Notes: generated from the letters alone by a model not told the origin. A stretch of DNA of 64,000 nt from Rhizobiales bacterium Y(2018) (GCA_005502925.1 SCPD01000008.1:186001-250000), one strand, 5' to 3'. Counted from the first letter of the stretch, positions 23,636 through 31,387 are shown. Translations and numbers: made by a program.

Positions 23636-25225
23636 ATGAGTGAGACGCGCACGTCGAATACCGCCGAAGTGTCTTCCGTCAGTCGGCGCAATCTGCTCCT
23701 AGGCACCCCGTCGCTCGCACTGGTCGCCGTGGCTGCCGCTGCCGCACCGGCAAAAGCTCAGCAAGCCGGGAAACCGAATATCCTCGTCATCATGGGCGAT
23801 GACATAGGATGGTTCAATCCGAGCATCTATCATCGCGGCATGATGGGCTACAAAACACCCAATATCGACCGTATCGGAAATGAAGGAGCGATGTTCACCG
23901 ACTGGTATGGCGAGCAGAGCTGCACGGCCGGCCGAGCTGCTTTCATTACCGGCCAATCCCCAATCCGGACGGGCCTGACGAAAGTAGGCTTGCCCGGCGC
24001 CAATGTGGGACTTCAGCCAGAAGACCCGACGGTCGCAGAACTTCTAAAATCGCTCGGCTATGTAACCGGCCAATTCGGCAAGAACCACCTTGGAGACAAG
24101 GACGAGTTCCTTCCAACCAATCACGGCTTCGATGAATTCTTCGGCAATCTCTATCATCTCAATGCCGAGGAGGAACCTGAGAATCCCGATTACCCCAAGA
24201 GTCCCGAATTCAAGAAGCGCTTCGGCCCCCGTGGCGTGATCCACTCCTATGCCGACGGCAAGATCGAGGACACAGGGCCCCTGACCAAGAAGCGCATGGA
24301 GACCGTGGACCAGGAGTTTCTCGCCGCCGCACTCGATTTCATCGACCGGCAGCACAAGCAGGACAAGCCAGTCTTCTGCTACTTCAATTCAACCCGCATG
24401 CATGTGAACACTCATCTCAAACCCGACAGCGCCGGCAAGACAGGCTTGGGCGTCTATCCCGATGGAATGGTCGAGCATGACGGCATGGTCGGCGATCTCC
24501 TCAGGAAGCTCGATGACCTCGGCATCGCCGACAACACCATCGTCGTCTACACGACGGACAATGGCGCTGAGGTGATGACCTGGCCCGATGGAGGCAATAC
24601 GCCCTTCCGGGGAGAGAAGGCGACGAATTGGGAAGGCGGCTTCCGCGTACCGACCCTGATACGGTGGCCAGGGACAATAAAGCCAAACACCGTCGTCAAT
24701 GAAATAATCTCTCACTACGACTTGATCCCGACTTTCTGCGCGGCGGCCGGTGAGCCGGACATCGTCGCGAAATGCAAGACAGGCTATGCTGCCGGTAGCA
24801 AGACCTTCAAGGTGCATCTCGACGGATACAATCTCATTCCGCTTTTAAAAGGTGATGCTCAGGAGGCACCGCGCAAGGAGTTCCTCTACTGGAATGATGA
24901 CGGCGAGCTGGTGGCTATCCGGTATACGGATTTGAAGGTCGTCTTTAAAGAGCAGGAGCACGAGGGAATTGATGTCTGGCGCAAGGAGTTCACGAATTTA
25001 CGGGTTCCCAAGTTCTTCAATCTGCGCTCCGATCCATTTGAACGTGGCGACAGTTCATTTGAATATGAGAAATGGATGTTTGATCGCGCATTTTTCGCCG
25101 TTCCCACCCAGGTGCTTGTGGCGAACTGGCTAGAGAGCTTCAAAGAGTTCCCCATCCGCCAGAAACCGGATTCTTTCAATCTCGACCGGGTGATGGAACA
25201 GCTTTCCAGTTCGGGAAGCAAATGA
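23636..25225 (+). CDS. Tat-exported arylsulfatase-family hydrolase
   Basis: A 529-residue sulfatase. The N-terminus has a twin-arginine signal (SRRNLLLGTPSLALVAVAAAAAP, RR at 17-18), so it is exported folded to the periplasm. Metal-binding and catalytic segments are present: NILVIMGDDIGWF, then the formylglycine site C96 in EQSCTAGRAAFITGQ, GKNHLGD, and TTDNGAEVMTWPDGGNTPFRGEK. The modification motif reads C-T-A-G-R rather than the usual C-x-P-x-R. The start ATG 23636 has GAGGAGCG upstream; longer in-frame sequence precedes it but is not protein-like. It is followed by a good terminator, so it is monocistronic. The substrate is unknown and no sulfatase-maturing enzyme is nearby. Confidence 0.88.
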   Translation: MSETRTSNTAEVSSVSRRNLLLGTPSLALVAVAAAAAPAKAQQAGKPNILVIMGDDIGWFNPSIYHRGMMGYKTPNIDRIGNEGAMFTDWYGEQSCTAGRAAFITGQSPIRTGLTKVGLPGANVGLQPEDPTVAELLKSLGYVTGQFGKNHLGDKDEFLPTNHGFDEFFGNLYHLNAEEEPENPDYPKSPEFKKRFGPRGVIHSYADGKIEDTGPLTKKRMETVDQEFLAAALDFIDRQHKQDKPVFCYFNSTRMHVNTHLKPDSAGKTGLGVYPDGMVEHDGMVGDLLRKLDDLGIADNTIVVYTTDNGAEVMTWPDGGNTPFRGEKATNWEGGFRVPTLIRWPGTIKPNTVVNEIISHYDLIPTFCAAAGEPDIVAKCKTGYAAGSKTFKVHLDGYNLIPLLKGDAQEAPRKEFLYWNDDGELVAIRYTDLKVVFKEQEHEGIDVWRKEFTNLRVPKFFNLRSDPFERGDSSFEYEKWMFDRAFFAVPTQVLVANWLESFKEFPIRQKPDSFNLDRVMEQLSSSGSK

Positions 25226-25235
25226 TGGAGAACAC

Positions 25236-25265
25236 ACGGGCGACGTGCCTCTCGCCCGTTTCTTT
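25236..25265 (+). terminator. Rho-independent terminator of the sulfatase gene
   Basis: An 8-bp stem (ACGGGCGA / TCGCCCGT, 8-nt loop) followed by TTCTTTT, 11 nt after the sulfatase stop. Confidence 0.85.
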
Positions 25266-25296
25266 TCAATTGGGCAAGCGCTAGGTCGAGCCGGTC

Positions 25297-26088
25297 CTAC
25301 TGTTGAAAATAGACGACCATCTTGAGATGACGGTATTCGTCCACCGTCAGCATCTCATGAGCGAATTCACGGCGTGTGCCGTCTGAATCGAGGATGGTGC
25401 CGACGCCGCGCGCATAGAGGTCCATGTCCGGTTGCTCGAACCAGCGGCGGAAATCGGGGGAGAGCTTCCTCATGTCGTCGACGAGAGCCAGCATGGCCGG
25501 ATCGTCGGGGGTGGCCGCCAGATCGCAGCGAAATTGCGACAGCACATTCGGGGCTTCGTCGCGCCAGCTTGGGCAACGCCGGCGGAAGTCCGGATCGGCG
25601 AAGATCAAGCGGATCATATTGCGGTTGGGTTGCGCGCGGTCCGAGAAGCCGAACAACTGATCGGCCGCCTCATTCCAGGCCACGATATCCCAGCGCAAAT
25701 TGGCGACATAAGCGGGCCGGGTCACGAGATCTTCGAGCAAGGTCTGGATGAGGGGGCCGACCGACGGCCACTGATAGGCTTCGGCCGGCGGCGCCCGTCG
25801 GTGCGCCAGCAGGAAGAGGTGGCTGCATTCGGCGTCGTCCAGCTTCAGCGCCTTCGCCACCTTGAGCAGGAAGCTCTCCGAGACCTGGATGTCCCGGCCT
25901 TGCTCGAACCAGGTGTACCAGGTGAGGCCGATACCGGCGAGGGCGGCCACTTCCTCACGCCTGAGGCCAGGCGTGCGGCGGCGTCCGGCCGATGGCAAGC
26001 CCGCCTCGACAGGTGTCAGCTTTTTCCGGCGGCGGATCAGGAAGTCGGAAAGATCGGTTCGGCTGCGGGCGAGGCTGCGGTCAGGCAA
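25297..26088 (-). CDS. XRE-family regulator with MmyB-like ligand-binding domain
   Basis: A 263-residue regulator. An N-terminal helix-turn-helix (about 35-90) contains RRTPGLRREEVAALAGIGLTWYTWFEQGRDIQVSES. A C-terminal MmyB-type PAS-like domain (about 115-260) contains RPAYVANLRWDIVAWNEAADQLFGF and ends REFAHEMLTVDEYRHLKMVVYF. Family members with this layout repress an adjacent efflux or oxidoreductase gene. It is divergent from the MFS exporter at 26175. The start is the TTG at 26088; no in-frame ATG or GTG exists before conserved sequence. A better-looking ATG at 26122 is out of frame and would give a 13-codon peptide ending at the TTG, so this start should be treated as uncertain. Confidence 0.8.
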   Translation of the reverse strand: MPDRSLARSRTDLSDFLIRRRKKLTPVEAGLPSAGRRRTPGLRREEVAALAGIGLTWYTWFEQGRDIQVSESFLLKVAKALKLDDAECSHLFLLAHRRAPPAEAYQWPSVGPLIQTLLEDLVTRPAYVANLRWDIVAWNEAADQLFGFSDRAQPNRNMIRLIFADPDFRRRCPSWRDEAPNVLSQFRCDLAATPDDPAMLALVDDMRKLSPDFRRWFEQPDMDLYARGVGTILDSDGTRREFAHEMLTVDEYRHLKMVVYFQQ

Positions 26089-26101
26089 GAATGTTGCTTT
26101 C

Positions 26102-26139
26102 AGTAACAGGATAATTTCTCATATAGTAACAGGATAATT
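26102..26139. promoter_or_regulatory. Direct-repeat operator between MmyB-type regulator and MFS gene
   Basis: Two exact copies of AGTAACAGGATAATT (26102-26116 and 26125-26139) are 23 bp apart start to start, about two helical turns. They lie in the 86-bp divergent promoter region and are the most probable binding sites of the adjacent regulator. TATAGT at 26122-26127 lies between them. Confidence 0.65.
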
Positions 26140-26174
26140 CTGCCTCGAAAGTCCGCCTCCCGCAAGGAGGCAGC

Positions 26175-27734
26175 ATGACTTCTCAGGACCATCTCGAACT
26201 TTCCCATTCAAGACCGGCGAACGCCGCGGCAGGCGTCCGCGCATGGCTGGGGCTGGCGCTGCTCGCCTTGCCGACCATGTTGCTCGGTCTCGATCTCACG
26301 CTGCTGCATCTGGCGCTTCCAGCACTCGCCGCCGATCTGCGGCCGACCAGCCTGGAGGCGCTGTGGATCATGGACGCCTATGGCTTCATGATCGCGGGTT
26401 TCCTCATCACCATGGGGACGCTCGGCGACCGTATCGGCCGCCGCAAGCTGCTGATGATGGGCGCCGCCGCTTTCGCTGTCGCCTCGGTGCTCGCGGCTTT
26501 CTCGACCAGCGCCCTGATGCTGATCGCGGCCCGGGCACTGCTCGGGATCGCCGGCGCGACCCTGATGCCCTCGACGCTGGCGCTCATCACCAACATGTTC
26601 GCCGAACCGCGGCAGCGGGCTCTTGGTTTCGGCATATGGGCCACCATGTTCGCGTTCGGCATGGCGACGGGGCCGGTCGTGGGCGGTGTGCTGCTCGAGC
26701 ACTTTTGGTGGGGTGCCGCTTTTCTCATCGCGGTGCCGGTTCTCGGCCTGCTGCTTCTGCTGGCGCCGGTGCTGCTGCCGGAATACCGCGCCTCACAAGC
26801 CGGCAGGATCGACCTTACCAGCGTCGGGCTCTCGCTCGCCGCGATGCTGCCGGTGATCTATGGCATCAAGCAGGTCGCCAAGGATGGTTTCGGATGGCAG
26901 CCCCTGGGGCTGATTGCGGTGGGCCTCATCTTCGCCGCGGTGTTCGTCGGCCGGCAGCGGCGGCTCGCCGATCCGTTGCTCGATATGTCGTTGTTTGCCA
27001 ACAGGGCTTTCAGCATCGCGCTGATCATATTGCTCTTCGGCCTCGTCGCCGTCGGCGGCACGATGCTGCTGGTCACGCAATATCTGCAGCTGGTGGCCGG
27101 ACTGTCGCCGCTCGTCGCGGGCCTCTGGATGGGACCGCCGGCGCTTGCCATGGTCGCTGCCGGCGTTGCAGCACCGCTCATTGGGCGGTGGGTACGGCCG
27201 GGCTTCATCGTGGCCGGTGCGCTGGGCCTGTCGGCGGTGGGGTATCTCATGCTGACCCAACTCGACAATGGTGCGACCGGTGTCGTCCTTGTCGTCGCCG
27301 GCTTCTCCCTGGCCTATTTCGGGCTCGGCACCATCGCCGCGCTGGGGACGGATCTCGTGGTCGGATCGGCGCCTGCCGACAAGGCCGGCTCGGCCTCGGC
27401 GATGTCGGAAACGGTGCAGGACCTTGGCGTCTCGCTCGGCATCGCCGTGCTCGGCAGCCTCGCCACCGCCCTCTATCGCGGGCAGATGCTGGAGCGCATC
27501 CCTGAAGGTCTTGGTCCTGAAGCGCGGGAGGCTGTCGGCGACAGCCTGTGGGCGGTGTCTTCGGTTGCAGCCGACTTGCCTGCCGGCCTCATCGACGAGG
27601 CGCGAGCGGCATTCACGGGAGGGTTCAGCGCTGCGGCCATGGTCAGTGCCGTGGGCGTCGCCGTTCTCGCCCTCCTTGCCGCCGTCGCGTTGCGGCATGT
27701 AGGGGTTAGTGGTGCCGCTCGGCCGCGCCAGTGA
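26175..27734 (+). CDS. MFS drug exporter, DHA2 (14-TMS) family
   Basis: A 519-residue inner-membrane proton-coupled exporter of the DHA2/QacA-SmvA type with about 14 hydrophobic segments. Motifs are LLGLDLTLLHLALPAL (the D-x-T of TM1 drug:H+ antiporters), the loop 2-3 motif GTLGDRIGRRKLLMMG, and the antiporter motif C-like ALLGIAGATLMPSTLALI. The ATG has GGAGG at good spacing. It sits divergent from an MmyB-type repressor with a direct-repeat operator, so expression is probably induced by a ligand that is also a transport substrate. The substrate itself is unknown, but SmvA-like relatives export cationic biocides. Confidence 0.88.
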   Translation: MTSQDHLELSHSRPANAAAGVRAWLGLALLALPTMLLGLDLTLLHLALPALAADLRPTSLEALWIMDAYGFMIAGFLITMGTLGDRIGRRKLLMMGAAAFAVASVLAAFSTSALMLIAARALLGIAGATLMPSTLALITNMFAEPRQRALGFGIWATMFAFGMATGPVVGGVLLEHFWWGAAFLIAVPVLGLLLLLAPVLLPEYRASQAGRIDLTSVGLSLAAMLPVIYGIKQVAKDGFGWQPLGLIAVGLIFAAVFVGRQRRLADPLLDMSLFANRAFSIALIILLFGLVAVGGTMLLVTQYLQLVAGLSPLVAGLWMGPPALAMVAAGVAAPLIGRWVRPGFIVAGALGLSAVGYLMLTQLDNGATGVVLVVAGFSLAYFGLGTIAALGTDLVVGSAPADKAGSASAMSETVQDLGVSLGIAVLGSLATALYRGQMLERIPEGLGPEAREAVGDSLWAVSSVAADLPAGLIDEARAAFTGGFSAAAMVSAVGVAVLALLAAVALRHVGVSGAARPRQ

Positions 27735-27785
27735 AGCGAACCGTTTGGAGTTTCCCGGTCACGCGGGAATTGCGGGCTGGAAGCT

Positions 27786-28013
27786 CTAGAATGCTCTCGG
27801 CCCGCGGAGAAACTCAGGCTCTCGCAGGTCATCAAATCGTTCGGTTATGTAGACATCGTCTGTGACGTGACGAATGCTGTCCAGTGATATGCGTCGGCAG
27901 GGAAAATGCGTTATGATCTCTGCGTCGGTTACCCGTTCGACATATCCAATCAGCCGTCCATCTGCAGTTATCACCTGCATATGCGCCTCAATTCGATCTT
28001 TTTGCGGGAGCAT
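27786..28013 (-). CDS. DUF2171-family small protein
   Basis: A 75-residue soluble protein with the DUF2171 pattern: RIEAHMQVITADGRLIGYVERVTDAEI (a PRC-barrel-like beta fold), then a middle strand and a conserved acidic C-terminus. Related proteins occur in stress-responsive clusters of rhizobia. The ATG has AAGGA at 6-nt spacing. It converges on the MFS gene with about 50 bp between them. Confidence 0.6.
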   Translation of the reverse strand: MLPQKDRIEAHMQVITADGRLIGYVERVTDAEIITHFPCRRISLDSIRHVTDDVYITERFDDLREPEFLRGPRAF

Positions 28014-28088
28014 CGCGCATCCTTTTCGACCTCTATAGGGACGGGTGATCAGAAAAGGCCGCTTGGAAGTCTCGGTCTTTCGTCGCGA

Positions 28089-28262
28089 TTACGGCTTTTT
28101 CTGATATCTTCGCGGCCTCGATAGCTTCTGCTTTTCCTGGCAGATGTCCGCATGGATCAAGTACAAATCTGCGATAGGGTCCTCAGATATCTTGGCGAGT
28201 TCCTTCGCTCGCTGGATCATATTCTCAAAATGGTCGGTTTTCTTGCACAGGCGCTTTTGCAT
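28089..28262 (-). CDS. Hypothetical 57-residue protein
   Basis: A short basic protein, MQKRLCKKTDHFENMIQRAKE..., predicted mostly alpha-helical. The start is chosen at 28262 because GGGGAG lies 5-6 nt upstream and a GGAAC-N16-TGTT promoter-like site precedes it. Sequence upstream of this Met (reading toward 28349) looks non-coding. I do not recognise a family. Confidence 0.5.
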   Translation of the reverse strand: MQKRLCKKTDHFENMIQRAKELAKISEDPIADLYLIHADICQEKQKLSRPRRYQKKP

Positions 28263-28290
28263 ATAAACTCCCCGCCCCCGGGAGTACCCA

Positions 28291-28315
28291 AACACGGCAA
28301 GGGCGCAAAGGTTCC
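28291..28315 (-). promoter_or_regulatory. Candidate EcfG-type promoter
   Basis: On the minus strand, GGAAC (28315-28311), 16 nt, then TGTT (28294-28291), one mismatch to GGAAC-N16-CGTT. It lies about 30 bp before the 28262 start codon. Confidence 0.4.
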
Positions 28316-28464
28316 ACGAAACGCAAAGAAATCGGAAGGGGCCGGGCACATATTGCGTTTCGACTGGAGAACGCCAAGTGCGGGAAAGGCACTGCGAGGC
28401 GGCCAGATCATAGGTCCAGCGAAGGAAGAGCCCTTAGGAACAATGAAATTCCTTAGCCGCTGAC

Positions 28465-28653
28465 TTAAAGTTTCCCGCCATCCTGAGCGAAAGCCGCTGA
28501 GTTCAGAGTCTCCCAATTCGTGCCGTGCTCACTCACCAGCTCTTCTGCCCGTTCTCGCGTGACACCTTCTTGCAGCAAAGCCTCAACGGCTTCCTCTTCA
28601 CTGTGATCCACGGTAGGAGAAGCCATGCGGGCCGGTTGTTGACCTTCGATCAT
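28465..28653 (-). CDS. Hypothetical 62-residue acidic protein
   Basis: A small acidic protein with a central helix-turn-helix-like segment EEEAVEALLQEGVTRERAEELVSEHGTNWETL. This pattern (a short UBA-like helical bundle) resembles the gene at 29630 (ISREDACELIDAVGT), suggesting the two are distant relatives. The start may be 28653 or the in-frame ATG at 28626; neither has a strong ribosome-binding site. Function unknown. Confidence 0.5.
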   Translation of the reverse strand: MIEGQQPARMASPTVDHSEEEAVEALLQEGVTRERAEELVSEHGTNWETLNSAAFAQDGGKL

Positions 28654-28680
28654 CGAAGAGTTGTCCGCATTTTCGATCCG

Positions 28681-28836
28681 TTACTCGGCGCTCTCGTCTT
28701 TCTTGCGATCCGCCTGGTGCTCACGCGCCATCCTTTGAGCCTCCAAGGGGTCGGGAGGACGGCCCGTGCGTGGGTCGCGGCTGGCATCATAATTGTCGCT
28801 CGCGCTGGGAATATCGGTTTTGGGGTGGTCGGACAT
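28681..28836 (-). CDS. Hypothetical 51-residue polar protein
   Basis: MSDHPKTDIPSASDNYDAS... with a polar, disordered composition and a basic/acidic tail RKKDESAE. The start is chosen at 28836, preceded by TTGGAG at 9-nt spacing. It lies between the YciF gene and the 62-residue gene on the same strand, in a block of small stress-type genes. No family recognised. Confidence 0.55.
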   Translation of the reverse strand: MSDHPKTDIPSASDNYDASRDPRTGRPPDPLEAQRMAREHQADRKKDESAE

Positions 28837-28916
28837 GGTGAAAACTCCAATTAGTTTTGTGGCACTTGCTCGTGGCTCTTGCCTCGGACGGCGACCCCAA
28901 GCGCGAAAGCTCAAAG

Positions 28917-28944
28917 AAAAAACCCGCCAGTTATCTGGCGGGTT
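28917..28944 (-). terminator. Rho-independent terminator of yciF
   Basis: On the minus strand a perfect 10-bp stem (AACCCGCCAG / CTGGCGGGTT, ATAA loop) runs into TTTTTTCTTT, 10 nt after the YciF stop codon. Confidence 0.92.
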
Positions 28945-28953
28945 AATCGGTGG

Positions 28954-29454
28954 CTATGCGGCCTCTTTTCGCGCGGCTGCGGGATTGACGCTTTCGGCCA
29001 ATCCACTCAGTTTTTCGTCGGCCGCCTTTTCCTCTTCAAGGCTTTCCGTAAGCAGATCCGCGGCTTCCGTCATGTCGAGCTGATTTGCCCAGGCGATGAG
29101 AGCGCCGTAACGGGCGATCTCATAGTGCTCGACAGCCTGAGCCGTGGCTATGAGGCCGGCATCCATCACGCCGTCGTCTTCCGCCTCTTCCATGACGTGG
29201 TCGCCTTCGGCCGACAGACCCTCAATCGCCTCGCACTTCTTCGCCTTGGGGGTCTTTTCCATCAGTCCAAACACCTTCTCAAGGCGCGCGACCTGGCCGG
29301 CGGTTTCTTCAGCATGCGATGTAAAAGCCTCAGCCAGCTCCTCCGTCGTGGCCTTTTTAGCCATTTTCGGCAGTATCTTGGTGAGCTTCTTCTCGGCGTA
29401 ATACATGTCACGAAGAGTGTCTTCGAACAGGGCCTCAAGTGAATTCATGGCCAT
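28954..29454 (-). CDS. yciF: YciE/YciF-type ferritin-like protein (DUF892)
   Basis: A 166-residue four-helix ferritin-like protein, the same length as E. coli YciF. It starts MNSLEALFEDTLRDMYYAEKKLTKILPKMA with the family's first metal-ligand helix (E, Y-x-AE). Other segments are HAEETAGQVARLEKVF, GLIATAQAVEHYEIARYGALI (E-H-Y-E) and LLTESLEEEKAADEKLSGLA. DUF892 proteins are cytosolic and induced by general stress in many alphaproteobacteria; the enzymatic role is unknown. The start ATG has AAGGAA 8 nt upstream and a GGAAC-N16-CATT promoter-like site. A textbook terminator follows. Confidence 0.88.
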   Translation of the reverse strand: MAMNSLEALFEDTLRDMYYAEKKLTKILPKMAKKATTEELAEAFTSHAEETAGQVARLEKVFGLMEKTPKAKKCEAIEGLSAEGDHVMEEAEDDGVMDAGLIATAQAVEHYEIARYGALIAWANQLDMTEAADLLTESLEEEKAADEKLSGLAESVNPAAARKEAA

Positions 29455-29489
29455 GACAGCAGTTCCTTATTTGGGGGTTGTTCAATGGG

Positions 29490-29514
29490 AATGGCCGCCA
29501 GGCAGATTCGTTCC
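29490..29514 (-). promoter_or_regulatory. Candidate EcfG-type promoter of yciF
   Basis: On the minus strand, GGAAC (29514-29510), 16 nt, then CATT (29493-29490), one mismatch to GGAAC-N16-CGTT. It is about 35 bp upstream of the yciF start. Confidence 0.5.
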
Positions 29515-29575
29515 AAATACTCACCGACGTCCGATCGTGGAGCGACAACAATTGCTCGGGCTATGCGCGGTTTGG

Positions 29576-29600
29576 GGAACACAGGGAGTATCGAATGGTT
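29576..29600 (+). promoter_or_regulatory. Candidate EcfG-type promoter of the 29630 gene
   Basis: GGAAC (29576-29580), 16 nt, then GGTT (29597-29600), one mismatch to GGAAC-N16-CGTT. The start codon of the next gene is 30 bp downstream. It is divergent from the yciF site. Confidence 0.5.
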
Positions 29601-29629
29601 GACCCCTCCGAAGTGTTTCGAAGGAAAGA

Positions 29630-29875
29630 ATGATGAGCATGATCCCGGATGTCCCTGAAGCGGCCCTCACTGCTTTGATAATGAAGGGTATCTCCCGCGA
29701 GGATGCTTGCGAGCTTATAGACGCAGTCGGGACGCCATCGGCCGAGGATAATCTGGAGGAGTGGGCTGAGCGCGTTTCAGGCCGACTGCCATCGAAAGAA
29801 CGACGCAAGCAGATACTGACCGAACATCACGAGAAGGGCTTGCCCCCTCTCGAGCCGCCTCCACTCGCGGATTGA
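29630..29875 (+). CDS. Hypothetical 81-residue protein
   Basis: A small acidic, helical protein: MIPDVPEAALTALIMKGISREDACELIDAV..., ending in a Pro-rich tail LPPLEPPPLAD. The segment ISREDACELIDAVGTPSAEDNLEEW resembles VTRERAEELVSEHGTNWETL of the gene at 28465. The start ATG has AAGGAA and follows a candidate stress promoter. Function unknown. Confidence 0.6.
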   Translation: MMSMIPDVPEAALTALIMKGISREDACELIDAVGTPSAEDNLEEWAERVSGRLPSKERRKQILTEHHEKGLPPLEPPPLAD

Positions 29876-29912
29876 CGGCGAGCATCGCCGACGGGCGCCG
29901 GTTCTTTGGTGT

Positions 29913-30935
29913 ATGGTGCCGTATGAAACAGCGGAACTTTTGCGGGGAATGTTCCTGGACTTCCATCAGCCGCAACCCGTTCGACCAAGGCCGGACGTAT
30001 CGTTTGAGGATGGGGCCTTGAGAGGAGCCTCGCTCTTGCAAAAGCCGAAAGCCCGGAACGCTGTGCCACGCGAGGTCAGAACGCCTCAGATATGGTGGTC
30101 CATATGGCGAGATGCTGCGGCAGGGTGGGTGTCACATGGTGCCGGACAGCTGGGCGCGTCTCTCGCCTATTACTCCATATTCGCGATCGGGCCTCTGCTG
30201 ATCATCGCCATAGCCATCTCATCCCTGATATTCGATGAAATGGAAGTCCGCGGTAGAATAAGCGGGCAGATTTCCGGCCTGATTGGTGTGGGGGCGGCAG
30301 ATGGCATAGACAGGCTCCTCACCGGCGCCGGATCACATTCACAAGGCGTATTCGCGTCAGTCTTCGGCGTGGCAATTCTGCTGGTCGGAGCGCTTGGCGT
30401 CGTGGTTCAGCTGAGGAGCGCATTGAATACAGTGTTTGAAGTGCCCGCACCGCCAAGCCCGGGCGTCTGGACGTTCATTCGAATCTACGTCGTTTCGCTT
30501 GCCGTCGTGCTGGCAACCGGCTTCCTTCTGCTCGTGTCGCTGCTCATCTCGACAATCCTCTCATCCGCGGGAAATCTCCTGGCGCCCTACATATTGCCCG
30601 CCGTGCTCCAAGGCGGAAATGTCGTCATTTCTTTCTTTGTGTCGACCGCGATATTTTTTTCGATGTTCAAATGGCTGCCGGATATCGACCTTGGATGGAG
30701 GTCGATTCTGCCGGGCGCCTTCCTCACTGCCGCGTTGTTTGATATCGGGCGCTTCCTGATCGGTCTCTACATTGGAAGGCAGGCGCTTGAATCAACATAT
30801 GGCGCCGCGGGCTCGCTCGTGGCTATCCTCATCTGGGTCTACTATTCATCTCAGATCGTTCTGTTTGGAGCGGAGTTCATTCGGGCCTATGCGAAGGATT
30901 CCGATTCTCGACGGAAGGATCTCGGCCACCGGTAG
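29913..30935 (+). CDS. YihY/BrkB-family inner-membrane protein
   Basis: A polytopic inner-membrane protein (up to 340 residues) of the YihY/virulence factor BrkB family. The family entry segment is WWSIWRDAAAGWVSHGAGQLGASLAYYSIFAIGPLLIIAIAI; later transmembrane segments include SVFGVAILLVGALGVV, VVSLAVVLATGFLLLVSLLIS and YGAAGSLVAILIWVYYSSQIVLFGAEF. About six TM helices; function is not established. The start is uncertain. ATG 29913 has no ribosome-binding site; TTG 30036 has AGAGGAG at 8 nt and would still retain the whole family domain. It lies next to stress-type genes. Confidence 0.8.
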   Translation: MVPYETAELLRGMFLDFHQPQPVRPRPDVSFEDGALRGASLLQKPKARNAVPREVRTPQIWWSIWRDAAAGWVSHGAGQLGASLAYYSIFAIGPLLIIAIAISSLIFDEMEVRGRISGQISGLIGVGAADGIDRLLTGAGSHSQGVFASVFGVAILLVGALGVVVQLRSALNTVFEVPAPPSPGVWTFIRIYVVSLAVVLATGFLLLVSLLISTILSSAGNLLAPYILPAVLQGGNVVISFFVSTAIFFSMFKWLPDIDLGWRSILPGAFLTAALFDIGRFLIGLYIGRQALESTYGAAGSLVAILIWVYYSSQIVLFGAEFIRAYAKDSDSRRKDLGHR

Positions 30936-31034
30936 AAATTCTGCGTTCGTTTCGAGCCGCGGAACTTTTGCGCTCCCCTGGAATTTCCGAGAGGCGACAT
31001 TTGTGAACGCCTGTTCTTGTCGGAGTGTATTACC

Positions 31035-31211
31035 GTGAACTATAAGCCGGAGGAATTGGACCTTCTCGCATCCGTGCTCGACCGCGCTTTTGATGAAAAG
31101 CCGATGCATTTGAGCCGGGAGTTGATGACCAGCAGGCTGTTGTGGATGGCGAGGAGAGGGGAGCGTGACCCCGATCTGCTGCTCAAGCATGCTTTGGGTA
31201 ACCCCGCGTAG
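31035..31211 (+). CDS. Hypothetical 58-residue protein
   Basis: A small protein beginning with GTG: (M)NYKPEELDLLASVLDRAFDEKP..., amphipathic helices with a basic patch (LWMARRGERDP). CGGAG lies about 9 nt upstream. Its helix pattern matches small rhizobial proteins of unknown function. A TTG at 31017 is in frame but less likely. Confidence 0.5.
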   Translation: MNYKPEELDLLASVLDRAFDEKPMHLSRELMTSRLLWMARRGERDPDLLLKHALGNPA

Positions 31212-31357
31212 GGCACGCATATATGCTTCTGTTGGCCGGACCGTGCGCGCTCCTCACGCCTCTCCGGATGAGCCGACTGCTCTTGCCACGAAAGTTCGCC
31301 CCGCCCTGGTCATCCCTAAGCTCCGCTGAATTAATGCAGATCGGTCTTCAAAACATA

Positions 31358-31387
31358 TTGACTAACTAGTTAGTAATAATTATTACT
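31358..31387 (+). promoter_or_regulatory. Promoter with two overlapping palindromic operators
   Basis: TTGACT (31358-31363), 17 nt, TATTAC (31381-31386) form a sigma70-like promoter 110 bp before the binding-protein gene. It is covered by two perfect palindromes, ACTAACTAGTTAGT (31361-31374) and AGTAATAATTATTACT (31372-31387). The AT-rich palindromes stand out from the GC-rich surroundings and suit a TetR-type repressor, plausibly the one at 34243. Confidence 0.6.

Noticed and set aside
29931-30972. Identical 14-mers GCGGAACTTTTGCG (29931-29944 and 30959-30972) as EcfG promoters
   Set aside because: GGAAC is present, but no CGTT-like -10 box occurs at 16-17 nt in either copy.
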